From: Listeria monocytogenes
GTDB taxonomy: Bacteria; Bacillota; Bacilli; Lactobacillales; Listeriaceae
Direction: 5' to 3'
DNA: 64,000 nucleotides
Assembly: GCF_900187225.1 (NCBI RefSeq)
Contig: NZ_LT906436.1
Span: 1,364,001 to 1,428,000, forward strand
Shown here: positions 1 through 9,259 of the stretch, in pieces
Layout: the number at the start of each line of letters is the position of its first letter
Position numbering within the stretch: position 1 is the stretch's first letter
Translations under genes and position numbers: made by a program
Notes under the pieces: generated by a model
What the model was told of the DNA's origin: nothing
What the model saw: the letters and a program-made list of their open reading frames with translations, nothing else
Databases searched by the model: none

Positions 1-52
1 TCATTAACTATAATGCAAAAAGAGCTATAGCACAACTACTATTTTTGGAATT

Positions 53-334
53 TTAGTAAACGATATCAAATGTTTTTCGTTCTTCTACAGGCGCACCTTT
101 GTAAATATAAACGTGTTCGATACGACACCCAGGCGATGGGCCTTTTTTGATAGCATCAATGAATTTATTTAAGTTTTCTTCTTCAGCAATTGCATGAATT
201 TCAACGGAACCATCATCTAAATTTTTGACTGTTCCACTAATGTCATATTTGTAAGCAACGTGTTTGGTTGTGTAACGAAATCCAACACCTTGCACAAATC
301 CAGTCACTCTCAAAATCGCTGTATCTCTAGCCAT
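53..334 (-). CDS. acyP: Acylphosphatase
   Basis: A 93-residue protein of the usual acylphosphatase size. It hydrolyses acyl-phosphate bonds (for example carbamoyl or acetyl phosphate) in the cytosol. The family signature GFVQGVGFR is present, with the phosphate-binding Arg20, and the catalytic Asn is Asn38 in the segment [11 protein letters not shown]. The ATG is preceded by AAAGGAG 11 bases upstream. A promoter reads away from the divergent DUF1033 gene: -35 TTGAAA (398-393), 17-base spacer, -10 TACACT (375-370). No clear terminator is visible in the remaining 52 bases of the window. Identification is secure; the physiological substrate is unknown. Confidence 0.95.
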   Translation of the reverse strand: MARDTAILRVTGFVQGVGFRYTTKHVAYKYDISGTVKNLDDGSVEIHAIAEEENLNKFIDAIKKGPSPGCRIEHVYIYKGAPVEERKTFDIVY

Positions 335-473
335 AACGAAACCAACTCCTTTTATTTTTCCTTACCACTAGTGTATCTTTTTTTAGCGTTACTTTCAAAA
401 ATTTGCATTCCAGTATTTCAGGAAAGCTTATGCTATAATAAGTGTATTATATTTACTGTTGGGAGTTTTTGAT

Positions 474-821
474 ATGACAAAATGGAATGTCTATCTAACT
501 AAAGGAGAATACGAGCCTTGGTGGTTTTTCGAGGAATGGGAAACATCCATTCAAGAGGACTTCTCTTTTTCTGATAAAGAAGCCGCTTTTCTGAAGTACC
601 AAGAATTAGCAGAAGCGTTACTGAGCAATTATCCTAAGCATCAAACAAAAAAAGATTGTTTGTTAGCAGCTTGGAATGAAGAAGAAGTAGAGTACTGCGA
701 GGACTGTGAAGATGATATTCAAACATTTCATGGACTGATTTTGTTCTTTGAGGGGGAAGTGTATCAACCAACTCCCGAAGAGAAAGAGACGATTTTTAAA
801 CGAGTTTTAACCTTTGCTTGA
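474..821 (+). CDS. DUF1033 family protein
   Basis: A 115-residue acidic, soluble protein with no signal peptide or membrane segment. Its aromatic-rich N-terminus (YEPWWFFEEWE) looks like the DUF1033 family of Firmicutes, whose function is unknown. Four acidic-flanked residues around YCEDCEDD give a CxxC pair near residue 80. An in-frame TTG at 459 is possible, but it lies on the near side of the GGGAG ribosome site (461-465), which is correctly spaced for the ATG at 474, so I use the ATG. An extended -10 TGCTATAAT lies at 431-439. It is followed 28 bases later by fni, so the two are probably cotranscribed. Confidence 0.75.
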   Translation: MTKWNVYLTKGEYEPWWFFEEWETSIQEDFSFSDKEAAFLKYQELAEALLSNYPKHQTKKDCLLAAWNEEEVEYCEDCEDDIQTFHGLILFFEGEVYQPTPEEKETIFKRVLTFA

Positions 822-849
822 GGCGAAAAGAAATTTGGAGGATTAACAC

Positions 850-1926
850 ATGCAGAAGAACGATGACTTATTAAGAGAACGTCGAAAAGACGAACACGTG
901 GCTCTTGGAGTAAAACAAAATGAGCAATTAGCGCCCTCGAGTCTAAAAGATATTCAGTTGATTGGGACATCTATCCCGCGCTATAATGTGAAAGATATTG
1001 ATTTAACAACTACTATTTTCGGAAAAAACGTTCCTTTTCCATTTTATATTAATGCTATGACAGGCGGAAGTCGGCATACGAAAAAAATCAATGCCGAACT
1101 TGCTGAAATAGCACGCGAAGTAGCTATCCCAATGGCCGTTGGTTCACAGTCTGCAGCTCTAAAAAACAGTTCGCTAATAGATACGTATAACATTGTTAGA
1201 GAAATCAATCCAAATGGAATGATTCTAGCAAATGTTAGTCCGGAAGTAGCCATTCAAGATGGGCTTCAAGCAATCGAAATGTTAGAGGCAAATGCACTTC
1301 AAATTCATATTAACCCAGCACAAGAATTAGTAATGCAAGAAGGTGACCGGTCTTTCAGTCATTGGCTAACTAGAATAGAAGAGTATGTCAAGCTTTCACC
1401 AGTTCCCATTGTAGTAAAAGAAGTTGGTTTCGGAATGACGCGAGAAACAGTAAAAACGCTAGCTGATATCGGCGTTCAAACCGTAGATTTGGCTGGTAAA
1501 GGTGGAACAAACTTTGCCCAAATTGAAAATGACCGCCGCCGCGACCAAGCATATGATTTCTTACTTGATTGGGGTATTTCTACCGGACAAGCGTTAATAG
1601 ATATGCAGCACAGCGATGCGCCAAAGATTGCTTATTTAGCATCAGGTGGTATTAGGAACCCGTTGGATATTGTCAAAGCATTAGCGCTCGGAGCAGATAG
1701 TGTAGGTATGGCAGGACAAATTATTTATTCGCTGAAAAAAGAAGGCGTCACCAAAACCATCGAAAAATTGGAGTTATGGAAAGAACAACTACGTGGTTTA
1801 TTTGTTCTAGCTAATGCGAAAAATATTGCGGAATTGAAAACAACTCCATTAATTGTAAGTGGCGAACTTGCTAAATGGGGAACGTTGCGAGAAATCAATT
1901 TAGTCAAACTAGCTAATAGAAAATAA
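850..1926 (+). CDS. fni: Type 2 isopentenyl-diphosphate isomerase
   Basis: This 358-residue FMN- and NADPH-dependent enzyme interconverts isopentenyl and dimethylallyl diphosphate in isoprenoid synthesis. It carries the N-terminal RKDEHV motif (residues 12-17), MTGG, the substrate-loop GSQSAAL, the flavin-site EVGFGM and GKGGTNF, and the phosphate-binding ASGGIRNPLDI near the C-terminus of the TIM barrel. Length is normal. GGAGG sits 8 bases before the ATG. It lies in an operon with the DUF1033 gene and ends at a strong terminator shared with the convergent trhO gene. Type 2 isomerases usually accompany the mevalonate route, and mvaS lies about 37 kb downstream in this window. Confidence 0.96.
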   Translation: MQKNDDLLRERRKDEHVALGVKQNEQLAPSSLKDIQLIGTSIPRYNVKDIDLTTTIFGKNVPFPFYINAMTGGSRHTKKINAELAEIAREVAIPMAVGSQSAALKNSSLIDTYNIVREINPNGMILANVSPEVAIQDGLQAIEMLEANALQIHINPAQELVMQEGDRSFSHWLTRIEEYVKLSPVPIVVKEVGFGMTRETVKTLADIGVQTVDLAGKGGTNFAQIENDRRRDQAYDFLLDWGISTGQALIDMQHSDAPKIAYLASGGIRNPLDIVKALALGADSVGMAGQIIYSLKKEGVTKTIEKLELWKEQLRGLFVLANAKNIAELKTTPLIVSGELAKWGTLREINLVKLANRK

Positions 1927-1964
1927 AAACCAGCTGCTATTCATTTAGCAAAGCTGGTTTTTTT
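1927..1964. terminator. Bidirectional terminator between fni and trhO
   Basis: Arms AAACCAGCT and AGCTGGTTT, with an additional inner GCTA/TAGC stem, are followed by T7 on the plus strand and preceded by an A-run that serves the minus strand. The genes converge here. Confidence 0.9.
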
Positions 1965-1966
1965 AT

Positions 1967-2926
1967 TTATTGAACCATTTCTGGTGAAGATTCATTAATT
2001 GCTTGAAGGCGTTCAGTGAATTCTTCTTTAGATAAATTTTTCGTATAAAGATTTGCTGGATGAACACGACAATCATGCGAACAACTACGCAAATACTTTT
2101 TCTCATTTTCGACAGAAGCCAGGATTTGCTTATTGCAATACGGGTTAGCACAATTGATGTAACGTTCGCAAGGCGTGCCGTCAAAGTAATCTTTCCCAAC
2201 AATAGTAGGGTTTACTTGGTTAATCGGAACCGCAATTCTTTCATCAAAAACATACATTTGGCCGTCCCAAAGTTCCCCTTTGGTTTCTTCGTTTTTACCA
2301 TAAGTCGCAATCCCGCCATGAAGTTGACTTACATCATCAAAACCAGCAGTTTTTAACCAACCGGAAAATTTCTCACAACGAATACCACCAGTACAGTAAG
2401 TGACGATTTTTTTATCAGCAAGTTGCTCGCGATTATCTTCAATCCATCCTGGTAGCTCACGGAAATTTTGAATATCTGGACGAACAGCGCCGCGGAAATG
2501 ACCAATATCAAATTCATAATCATTTCGAGCGTCTAAAATAACTGTATCTTCATCCAACAGTGCTTCACGAAACTCAGAAGGTTCTAAATAAGTCCCTGTA
2601 ACTTCTAAAGGATTAACATCTTGTTCTAAACTTAAACTAACAATTTCAGCACGAGGCCGTACATGCATTTTCTTAAAAGCATGAGCATCAGCCGCGTCAA
2701 TTTTAAATACCATATCAGCGAAGCGAGCGTCGTTTGCCATATAATCCATATATTTGTTTGTTGCTTCTACTGTACCCGAAACGGTGCCATTAATCCCCTC
2801 AGTAGCCACCAAAATTCGGCCTTTCAATTCCATTTCTTTGCAAGCTGCAAGATGCTCTTTTGCAAAAGTTTCTGGATCATCAATCGTTGTGTATTTGTAA
2901 TATAACAACACTTGATAGTCACTCAT
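1967..2926 (-). CDS. trhO: tRNA uridine 5-hydroxylase TrhO, rhodanese type (UPF0176)
   Basis: A 319-residue UPF0176/YceA-type protein. Family members (E. coli TrhO; B. subtilis YbfQ) carry out oxygen-dependent hydroxylation of tRNA wobble uridine at C5. An N-terminal alpha/beta domain (about 1-100) precedes a rhodanese domain (about 120-220), whose loop [10 protein letters not shown] holds Cys178 and Cys184. A cysteine-rich tail ([12 protein letters not shown], then CSHDC) may bind metal. An upstream in-frame ATG at 2962 exists, but AAGGGTG is placed 9 bases before the ATG at 2926, which also gives the family-typical N-terminus. The gene is monocistronic and divergent from the YitT-type gene. 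Confidence 0.9.
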   Translation of the reverse strand: MSDYQVLLYYKYTTIDDPETFAKEHLAACKEMELKGRILVATEGINGTVSGTVEATNKYMDYMANDARFADMVFKIDAADAHAFKKMHVRPRAEIVSLSLEQDVNPLEVTGTYLEPSEFREALLDEDTVILDARNDYEFDIGHFRGAVRPDIQNFRELPGWIEDNREQLADKKIVTYCTGGIRCEKFSGWLKTAGFDDVSQLHGGIATYGKNEETKGELWDGQMYVFDERIAVPINQVNPTIVGKDYFDGTPCERYINCANPYCNKQILASVENEKKYLRSCSHDCRVHPANLYTKNLSKEEFTERLQAINESSPEMVQ

Positions 2927-3063
2927 AATCTTATCACCCTTCAAAATGTATTTCATGTGCAAGAATAATTCTCCACAAGTTTGCGCATTAATACTATACT
3001 ATAGCAAATTAAGACTGGCAAGTAACCGAACTGTAAAATAAATGCTTCTTATTGTTAACTATA

Positions 3064-3093
3064 TGTACAAGTGCAAAACAGCTATGGTATACT
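3064..3093 (+). promoter_or_regulatory. Likely promoter of the YitT-type gene
   Basis: An extended -10 TGGTATACT ends at 3093, with a weak TGTACA -35 about 18 bases upstream. It lies in the 251-base divergent region between trhO and the YitT-type gene, where I see no other gene. Confidence 0.5.
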
Positions 3094-3177
3094 TATTAAA
3101 TATGAAGCGAAAATTTTGTTGATGAAAGCTATTACTGTTTTCATTGCCTAAAATAAAGAATGAAGTAAGGATTGGGC

Positions 3178-4104
3178 GTGAGCTATGTGCAAATAAATGA
3201 ATCGTTTATGGAAGAACTAGCTTTAAAAAAAGTAAAACAAGAACGTAGGAAAAGGTTGAAATGGTTTGTTTATAAATTTTTAATGATTACCTTTGGTGCT
3301 ATTTTAATGGGGGTTGGGCTGGAACTTTTCCTTGTAAACAATCGGATTTTAGATGGTGGGGTCGTTGGTATATCGATTATTATTTCGCAACTAACACCGC
3401 TACCTTTAGGGGTTTTAACCTTTGTGCTTAATATTCCATTTTTCATCATAGGTTACCGAAAAATCGGAAAAGTATTTGCGCTGTTTACATTGTACGGAAT
3501 TGCAGTCATGTCGATTGTAACGCTCGTTTTACATGATATGGATCCCGTGACAGATGATTTACTGCTTGCAACTGTTTTTGGAGGAATGACGCTTGGTCTT
3601 GGAGTAGGACTTGTTATTCGTAATGGTGGGGCGCTTGATGGCACCGAGATAATTTCTATTATCATCAACGGACGGACGCCATTTTCAACGGGACAAATTA
3701 TTATGTTTATTAATATTGTCATTTTTATCGTTGCTGGACTTGTGTTCAACTGGGACCGAGCGATGTATTCCTTGATTACTTATTTCCTAGCATATAAAGT
3801 AATTGATATTGTTATTCAAGGTGTAGATGAATCGAAAAGTGCTTTTATTATCAGTCGCTATTACGAGGAAATTGGGGCAGAAATTATGGAACAACTTGGA
3901 AAAGGTGTCACATACTTAGATGCAACGGGTGGATATTCCGGTGATGTAAGAAAAGTAGTTTTCGTTATCGTCTCTAGATTTGAAGAAGTAAAAGTGAAAG
4001 CTATTCTGGATGAAATAGATCCAGATGCCTTCTTAGCTGTCGGGGGAAGTATGTCGGAAGTACGCGGCGGAAAGCTGATGAACACGAAAACACCGCACCT
4101 ATAA
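3178..4104 (+). CDS. YitT family membrane protein (DUF161/DUF2179)
   Basis: This 308-residue protein has about five to six hydrophobic segments between residues 35 and 215 (the YitT/DUF161 membrane domain), followed by a soluble C-terminal DUF2179 domain with the typical DATGGYSG and VGGSMSEVRGG motifs. Bacillus has several paralogues (YitT, YpjC, YqfU, YvjA, YxkD); their transport or signalling role is not established. AAGGA (3167-3171) is 6 bases before the GTG at 3178. The TTG at 3172 is too close to that site, and an ATG at 3208 is a less likely alternative. A hairpin terminator follows, so it is a single-gene unit. Confidence 0.9.
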   Translation: MSYVQINESFMEELALKKVKQERRKRLKWFVYKFLMITFGAILMGVGLELFLVNNRILDGGVVGISIIISQLTPLPLGVLTFVLNIPFFIIGYRKIGKVFALFTLYGIAVMSIVTLVLHDMDPVTDDLLLATVFGGMTLGLGVGLVIRNGGALDGTEIISIIINGRTPFSTGQIIMFINIVIFIVAGLVFNWDRAMYSLITYFLAYKVIDIVIQGVDESKSAFIISRYYEEIGAEIMEQLGKGVTYLDATGGYSGDVRKVVFVIVSRFEEVKVKAILDEIDPDAFLAVGGSMSEVRGGKLMNTKTPHL

Positions 4105-4112
4105 CAAAGCAG

Positions 4113-4149
4113 AAACCATATATCTCCTACTTGGGATATGTGGTTTTTT
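4113..4149 (+). terminator. Terminator of the YitT-type gene
   Basis: AAACCATATATC pairs with GATATGTGGTTT and is followed by T6. The next promoter (-35 TTGACG at 4148-4153) overlaps its T-tract. Confidence 0.85.
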
Positions 4150-4220
4150 GACGAAAGGAAACATTTGTTTGTATAATAGGGCTATAGTATGAGCGACAGA
4201 ACGGATAGATGTGATATAAT
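4148..4220 (+). promoter_or_regulatory. Tandem promoters of ftsK
   Basis: The first promoter is TTGACG (4148-4153), 18 bases, TATAAT (4172-4177). The second is an extended -10 TGATATAAT at 4212-4220 with no good -35. Confidence 0.65.
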
Positions 4221-4255
4221 AAAACAAGCAAAAAAAGGAATGGGTGGGACTTGAA

Positions 4256-6529
4256 ATGGCGACACAAAAGAAAAAAACGAGCGGACGTAAAAAATCGTCA
4301 ACACGTTCAAAAAAGAAACAATCAGCCTCTTTTCGTTTAGAAATAACGGGGGTTATTTTAATAGCAATAGGAGTTATCGGACTTTTACAATTAGGCTTTG
4401 TCGGTCGAGGTTTTTTTGCCCTGGCTGAGATGTTTGTTGGGCTTTTAAGCTATGTATTACTTGCGGGTAGCGTGATACTTGGCGGCTACATGGTAATTAG
4501 AAGGAAAATGCCACATTTATTTAGCAAACGATTAGTCGGTATTTATCTAATTGTTTTAGGCTTTTTAACATATATACATATGTATTTTATTATCCATAAC
4601 TTAGGGGCAAATGCGTCCGTAGTTTCTAGTACGTGGAAATTAGTTCTAGAAAATTTATTTAGACCAAATCAGGTCGGTTTTGTTGGCGGAGGAATGATTG
4701 GAGCTGCAATTACTTCCATCACGTATTTCTTATTAGATCGCTTAGGAACAAATCTGATTGCTGTTCTACTTATTATCTATGGTTTTTCCCTTGTATCTGG
4801 TATTTCCATCCGTCAATTTTTCTCCAAAATTGCCGAATTTGTTCGTTACTTATTTACGAAAGGCAAAGTTGCGACCGAAAAAGGGAAAGAAGTAAAAGCG
4901 AAACGAGATAAAAAGAAAGCTGAGAAGATTGTTGATGTTGAGCCAGATGAAGTAATCGATGTAATAGAACCTTTGCAAGAAGAAAAAACACCACCAATCA
5001 TTTCCAACTTTAGCTCCAAAGTAGAGCAAGAAAAAGCACCAGTAGAAGAAAAAATATCGCAAAAAGAGCAAGATTTAGAAATGTTTCAGCAAGAATCTTT
5101 CGAAAATGAAATTTATCAATTGCCACCAGTAGATATTTTAGCGCCTGCCAAAGTAACTGATCAAAGTAAAGAGTATGACCAAATTAAAGTAAATGCAAAA
5201 AAATTAGAAGATACTTTTGAGAGCTTTGGTGTAAAGGCCAAAATCACCCAGGTCCATCTTGGTCCAGCAGTGACTAAATATGAAGTACAACCATCTGTCG
5301 GTGTTAAAGTGAGCAAGATTGTTTCGCTCAGTGATGATATAGCACTTGCTTTAGCAGCAAAAGATATTCGAATTGAAGCGCCAATTCCAGGGAAATCAGC
5401 TATTGGTATTGAAGTGGCGAACCAAAATGTAGCAATGGTATCCTTACGTGAAGTGTTAGAAAACAATCCAAAAAATAATCCAGACGAGAAGCTCCAAATA
5501 GCACTTGGTCGTGATATTTCTGGAGAAGCAATGATGGCTAATTTGGATAAAATGCCACATTTACTAGTAGCGGGTGCAACTGGAAGCGGGAAGTCTGTGT
5601 GTATCAATGGTATTATTACGAGCATTTTACTCCGTGCCAAACCCCATGAAGTGAAAATGATGATGATTGACCCAAAAATGGTAGAGCTAAATGTCTATAA
5701 TGGTATCCCACATTTGCTCGCACCAGTTGTAACCAATCCTAAAAAAGCAGCCCAAGCATTGCAAAAAGTAGTTGCGGAAATGGAGCGACGTTATGATTTG
5801 TTTTCACATACGGGTACTCGTAATATGCAAGGCTACAATGATTATGTGAAAAAACATAACGAACTGAACGAAGAAAAACAACCTGAATTACCATTTATCG
5901 TTGTGATTGTAGATGAGTTAGCTGACCTAATGATGGTAGCTTCCAATGACGTAGAAGATGCGATAACCCGCCTTGCTCAAATGGCACGTGCAGCAGGAAT
6001 ACATTTGATTATTGCAACACAACGCCCATCAGTTGATGTAATTACCGGCGTAATTAAAGCGAATATCCCGTCTCGAATTGCTTTTGCCGTTTCAAGTTCC
6101 ATTGATTCAAGAACGATTCTTGATATGGGCGGGGCAGAGAAGTTACTTGGACGCGGTGATATGCTGCTACTTCCAGTTGGCTCTAGTAAACCTACTCGAA
6201 TTCAAGGAGCCTTTTTATCTGATGCGGAAGTAGAAGATGTAGTTAATTACGTTATTTCGCAACAAAAAGCACAATATAGCGAAGAAATGATTCCTGATGA
6301 TATTCCAGAAGTCGAAGGAGAAGTGACAGATGAGTTGTATCACGAAGCAGTAGAACTTGTTGTAGAAATGCAGACAGCATCCGTTTCGATGTTGCAAAGA
6401 AAATTCCGTATTGGCTATAACCGTGCAGCCAGATTAATTGATGAAATGGAACAAAGAGGTGTAGTTGGACCTCACGAGGGAAGTAAACCGAGAAGAGTAA
6501 ATGTCGAAGTTAGTCCTGAGCATGAATAA
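4256..6529 (+). CDS. ftsK: DNA translocase FtsK/SpoIIIE
   Basis: This septum-located ATP-driven DNA pump clears chromosome ends during division. In 757 residues it has a basic N-terminus, about four membrane segments (residues 30-190), a charged linker rich in Lys/Glu (200-310), the FtsK alpha/beta motor with Walker A GATGSGKS and Walker [12 protein letters not shown], and a C-terminal winged-helix gamma domain ([11 protein letters not shown] to SKPRRV) that reads chromosome-orienting sequences. The GTG at 4244 is an alternative start. I prefer the ATG at 4256 because GGGTGGG lies 7 bases upstream and Bacillus SpoIIIE begins similarly (MA-Lys-rich). It is monocistronic, with a strong terminator. 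Confidence 0.95.
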   Translation: MATQKKKTSGRKKSSTRSKKKQSASFRLEITGVILIAIGVIGLLQLGFVGRGFFALAEMFVGLLSYVLLAGSVILGGYMVIRRKMPHLFSKRLVGIYLIVLGFLTYIHMYFIIHNLGANASVVSSTWKLVLENLFRPNQVGFVGGGMIGAAITSITYFLLDRLGTNLIAVLLIIYGFSLVSGISIRQFFSKIAEFVRYLFTKGKVATEKGKEVKAKRDKKKAEKIVDVEPDEVIDVIEPLQEEKTPPIISNFSSKVEQEKAPVEEKISQKEQDLEMFQQESFENEIYQLPPVDILAPAKVTDQSKEYDQIKVNAKKLEDTFESFGVKAKITQVHLGPAVTKYEVQPSVGVKVSKIVSLSDDIALALAAKDIRIEAPIPGKSAIGIEVANQNVAMVSLREVLENNPKNNPDEKLQIALGRDISGEAMMANLDKMPHLLVAGATGSGKSVCINGIITSILLRAKPHEVKMMMIDPKMVELNVYNGIPHLLAPVVTNPKKAAQALQKVVAEMERRYDLFSHTGTRNMQGYNDYVKKHNELNEEKQPELPFIVVIVDELADLMMVASNDVEDAITRLAQMARAAGIHLIIATQRPSVDVITGVIKANIPSRIAFAVSSSIDSRTILDMGGAEKLLGRGDMLLLPVGSSKPTRIQGAFLSDAEVEDVVNYVISQQKAQYSEEMIPDDIPEVEGEVTDELYHEAVELVVEMQTASVSMLQRKFRIGYNRAARLIDEMEQRGVVGPHEGSKPRRVNVEVSPEHE

Positions 6530-6563
6530 AAAAGGTTGCGATTAAAAATCGCAACCTTTTTTT
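6528..6563. terminator. Bidirectional terminator between ftsK and the comER-like gene
   Basis: A perfect stem (AAAAAAGGTTGCGATT with its complement) has a 3-base loop and is flanked by A- and T-runs. It serves both convergent genes. Confidence 0.93.
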
Positions 6564-7401
6564 ATGAGAGTAATTCTCGCTTTTGTGCTTGAATTTCTTT
6601 TTCACTAGAAGCATATTTGTTTTGTGTTCGGTCAAGGAGTTCGTCAAAAAAATTTGGTAACTGCGCTTTGCTAAGCTCCACGCCTTCTGCAGTGGTACCA
6701 TCTTTTGTTGCAACACGTTGAATTAAGCCGCTAAATGTATAGTCTTCTTCCACTAAAAGTTTAGAAGTTCCTGCTAAAGCAAAATTAATCATTTGAAATA
6801 CTTCCGCATCTGATAATGAAGATCTTCTGAGAGCAGCCTCTACAAATTGCTCGAAAATAGCAGCAATAATTCCAGGAGAGGAGCTAGTTAAATCACTAGC
6901 GATATCCATATTTTCTTCCCGGATAGTCATTACATGACCAAAATGCTCAAATGTAGTTTCTAACCAAGAAGTGTTAGTTTGGTTCACTGTCTCAGCGTGA
7001 GCAATCAAAGTAGTTCCAACATTAACAGCAGTTGTGAGAGAAGGGATTAATTTACTTACCTGTAAACCTGGAGTGATTTCAATAATATCTGAAGTACTCA
7101 CACCAGCTGCAATAGATACCACATGACGATCAGGTGTCAATACCGCAGCACAATCTTTCATAAGTGGTAAAACTGCGAGAGGTAACTTACAAACAAAGCT
7201 ATGATCTGCTTTTGTGAAAATCTCGGCTTCATTATCAGCTAACTCAGCTGTTGGATATTTAGTATAAAATTGGTTGAAATGCTCGTTTTTTGAATTGGAA
7301 TAAAGGATGATTTCTTCGGGAGTTGCAACCTCAGTTTCAATTATTTTAGTCGCAATTAACGAAGCCATACTTCCAAAACCGATAAAACCTATTTTTGCCA
7401 T
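6562..7401 (-). CDS. ComER-like pyrroline-5-carboxylate reductase family protein
   Basis: A 279-residue protein with an N-terminal Rossmann fold (KIGFIGFGSMASL, residues 3-15) and a C-terminal P5C reductase dimer domain, where the family's GTT motif is kept (KDGTTAEGV) but the usual SGPA segment reads SSSPGII. That divergence fits the ComER branch (a late-competence protein in B. subtilis) better than true ProC, so proline synthesis is not certain. The ATG at 7401 has GGCGGG 6 bases upstream; the ATG at 7419 precedes that site. The promoter is TTGCAA (7458-7453), 17 bases, CATAAT (7435-7430). It is a single gene. Confidence 0.8.
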   Translation of the reverse strand: MAKIGFIGFGSMASLIATKIIETEVATPEEIILYSNSKNEHFNQFYTKYPTAELADNEAEIFTKADHSFVCKLPLAVLPLMKDCAAVLTPDRHVVSIAAGVSTSDIIEITPGLQVSKLIPSLTTAVNVGTTLIAHAETVNQTNTSWLETTFEHFGHVMTIREENMDIASDLTSSSPGIIAAIFEQFVEAALRRSSLSDAEVFQMINFALAGTSKLLVEEDYTFSGLIQRVATKDGTTAEGVELSKAQLPNFFDELLDRTQNKYASSEKEIQAQKRELLS

Positions 7402-7540
7402 TTTCATCCCGCCTTTCATTATTCATTTTATTATGAAGGGGATAAAAGAGGATTGCAACTAAACTTGATTGTTTACTTTTTCACGTTAATGCGCTCGTGC
7501 CTAAGGATTATCAAAAAAACGAATGATTCCGACAGAATTA

Positions 7541-7613
7541 AATTTTCTGAATTCATTTGCATTAAAAATTTATGAAGTTGGTTATTTATTTATTTTATTT
7601 TCCATGTTATATT
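7541..7613 (+). promoter_or_regulatory. tcsA promoter region with a CodY-like box
   Basis: This lies in the 352-base gap before tcsA. An extended -10 TGTTATATT ends at 7613. Upstream, AATTTTCTGAATTCA (7541-7555) matches the CodY consensus AATTTTCNGAAAATT in its first 11 positions and misses in the last 4. The rest of the gap shows no gene; a TTGACA at 7705-7710 is too close to the start codon to act as its -35. Confidence 0.4.
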
Positions 7614-7753
7614 AAGAACAGTTGGAGAAGACGTTAAATGTTTTTGTGCGTTTTCCGAAAAAGGGACCATACATAATTTTCTAATACGCGCCTGAATGTT
7701 TGTTTTGACAGATAGCTCTAACTAACATTATATCTCTCGGGAGGGGTTTTAAG

Positions 7754-8827
7754 GTGAAAAAGCGTACATTTGCTTTAGCACTATCAATGATTATTGCTTC
7801 TGGCGTTATCCTAGGTGCTTGTGGTTCGAGCAGCGACGATAAAAAAAGTAGCGATGATAAGAGCAGTAAAGATTTTACAGTAGCAATGGTTACAGATACT
7901 GGTGGCGTTGATGACCGTTCGTTTAACCAATCAGCATGGGAAGGCTTACAAAAATTTGGTAAAGCTAACGACATGGAAAAAGGTACAGATGGTTACAACT
8001 ACTTGCAATCAGCTTCTGAAGCAGACTACAAAACAAACTTAAACACTGCTGTTCGTAGCGATTATGATTTAATTTATGGAATTGGTTACAAACTGAAAGA
8101 TGCAATTGAAGAAGTTTCTAAACAAAAACCTAAAAATCAATTCGCTATTGTTGATGACACAATTGATGACCGTGATAATGTAGTAAGTATTGGATTTAAA
8201 GATAACGATGGTTCTTATCTAGTTGGTGTTGTAGCTGGCTTAACAACAAAAACAAATAAAGTTGGATTTGTTGGTGGAGTAAAAGGAACTGTTATCGACC
8301 GTTTTGAAGCTGGTTTCACTGCTGGTGTAAAAGCTGTTAATCCTAATGCACAAATTGATGTACAATATGCAAACGATTTCGCTAAAGCAGACAAAGGACA
8401 ACAAATCGCTTCTTCCATGTATTCAAGTGGAGTTGACGTAATTTTCCATGCTGCTGGTGGTACTGGTAACGGTGTCTTTGCAGAAGCTAAAAACCTGAAG
8501 AAAAAAGATCCTAGCCGTGCTGTTTGGGTAATCGGTGTTGACCGTGACCAATGGGACGAAGGAAAAGTTACAGCAAACGATGGCAAAGATTACAATGTAA
8601 CTCTTACATCTGAAATCAAACGCGTTGATATCGCTGTAGAAGACCTTGCAACTCGTGCTAAAGCTGGAGATTTCCCAGGCGGAACTAAAATTGAATACGG
8701 TCTTGATAAAGATGCTGTAGGGCTTTCTGAACATCAAGATAATATTTCTAAAGACGTTCTTGCTAAAGTAGAAGAGTACAAACAAAAAATCGTTGATGGG
8801 GACATTAAAGTTCCAGAAAAACCTTGA
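7754..8827 (+). CDS. tcsA: BMP/PnrA-type nucleoside-binding lipoprotein TcsA
   Basis: This 357-residue substrate-binding lipoprotein, known in Listeria as the CD4+ T-cell-stimulating antigen, belongs to the BMP (BmpA/PnrA/Med) family that binds purine nucleosides. A signal peptide runs to the lipobox LGAC, with Cys23 lipidated, then a Ser/Asp/Lys-rich spacer (24-37), then the two-lobe binding fold starting FTVAMVTDTGG. The start is GTG with GAGGGG 7 bases upstream. The ATPase and permeases follow in the same direction (B. subtilis NupNOPQ-like), but a hairpin, a cre-like site and a second promoter separate them from it, so TcsA is probably made in excess of the other subunits. Confidence 0.93.
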   Translation: MKKRTFALALSMIIASGVILGACGSSSDDKKSSDDKSSKDFTVAMVTDTGGVDDRSFNQSAWEGLQKFGKANDMEKGTDGYNYLQSASEADYKTNLNTAVRSDYDLIYGIGYKLKDAIEEVSKQKPKNQFAIVDDTIDDRDNVVSIGFKDNDGSYLVGVVAGLTTKTNKVGFVGGVKGTVIDRFEAGFTAGVKAVNPNAQIDVQYANDFAKADKGQQIASSMYSSGVDVIFHAAGGTGNGVFAEAKNLKKKDPSRAVWVIGVDRDQWDEGKVTANDGKDYNVTLTSEIKRVDIAVEDLATRAKAGDFPGGTKIEYGLDKDAVGLSEHQDNISKDVLAKVEEYKQKIVDGDIKVPEKP

Positions 8828-8870
8828 TTTTATAGTTATAAAAACTGAGTAATATGAACGAAGTAAAACC

Positions 8871-8911
8871 TTTTATGAAAGTCGGTATTATATGTGCCGG
8901 CTTTCATAAAA
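8871..8911 (+). other. Long stem-loop after tcsA without a T-tract
   Basis: The arms TTTTATGAAAGTCGG and CCGGCTTTCATAAAA form a 15-base-pair stem with one G-T pair and an 11-base loop. The following bases are AAATAATTTG, so it is not a standard terminator. It may stabilise the tcsA 3' end or give partial termination. Confidence 0.7.
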
Positions 8912-8919
8912 AAATAATT

Positions 8920-8933
8920 TGTAAGCGTTTTAA
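8920..8933 (+). promoter_or_regulatory. Candidate cre (CcpA) site
   Basis: TGTAAGCGTTTTAA matches the consensus TGWAARCGYTWNCW at 13 of 14 positions. It lies between tcsA and the ATPase gene, about 145 bases upstream of the second promoter. Confidence 0.45.
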
Positions 8934-9000
8934 TTTGATAGGTAAACCCTTTTACTAAAAGAAAATAATCGGTATATTGGAATTTATGATTGCAATGAAT

Positions 9001-9035
9001 GCCATTTAGAAATAAAATAAGGAGATGGCTTTTTT
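9001..9035 (+). terminator. Probable terminator of the tcsA transcript
   Basis: GCCATTT pairs with AGATGGC (7 base pairs, one G-T, 15-base loop) and is followed directly by T6. The stem is modest but has the expected T-tract. Confidence 0.55.
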
Positions 9036-9073
9036 AATAGCTTAAAAATGCAAGGCAAACTTTCGTACATAGA

Positions 9074-9082
9074 TGGTATAAT
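9074..9082 (+). promoter_or_regulatory. Internal promoter for the ATPase-permease genes
   Basis: An extended -10 TGGTATAAT has no convincing -35. Use of this site would give a leader of about 170 bases before the GTG at 9260. The leader is locally GC-rich (9170-9220) and contains CTTC/GAAG hairpin arms. Confidence 0.5.
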
Positions 9083-9259
9083 AAAACGTGTTTTTACAAC
9101 ATACCAAAGCATTTAAGCGAGGAAGTCATTGAACAACAAACGGATAAAAAACTCGGAACCTTCTTCGGGAGGAAGTACGGGGAGAGGCGGCGTCCTTCGA
9201 GAGAATCGCGCGTGTGGCTGTTTTTCCAGTTTGAACCAGACGACAAGGGGAGTGAAGAA

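Noticed and set aside
5161-5640. 159-codon open frame antisense to ftsK
   Set aside because: It lies wholly inside the ftsK motor domain, lacks a ribosome site and recognisable domain, and is explained by codon bias of the opposite strand.
7705-7734. TTGACA-N18-TATATC as the tcsA promoter
   Set aside because: It would start transcription within the ribosome site, leaving no leader for translation.
9212-9259. N-terminal extension of the ABC ATPase to GTG 9212
   Set aside because: No ribosome site there, while AAGGGGAG is correctly placed for GTG 9260.
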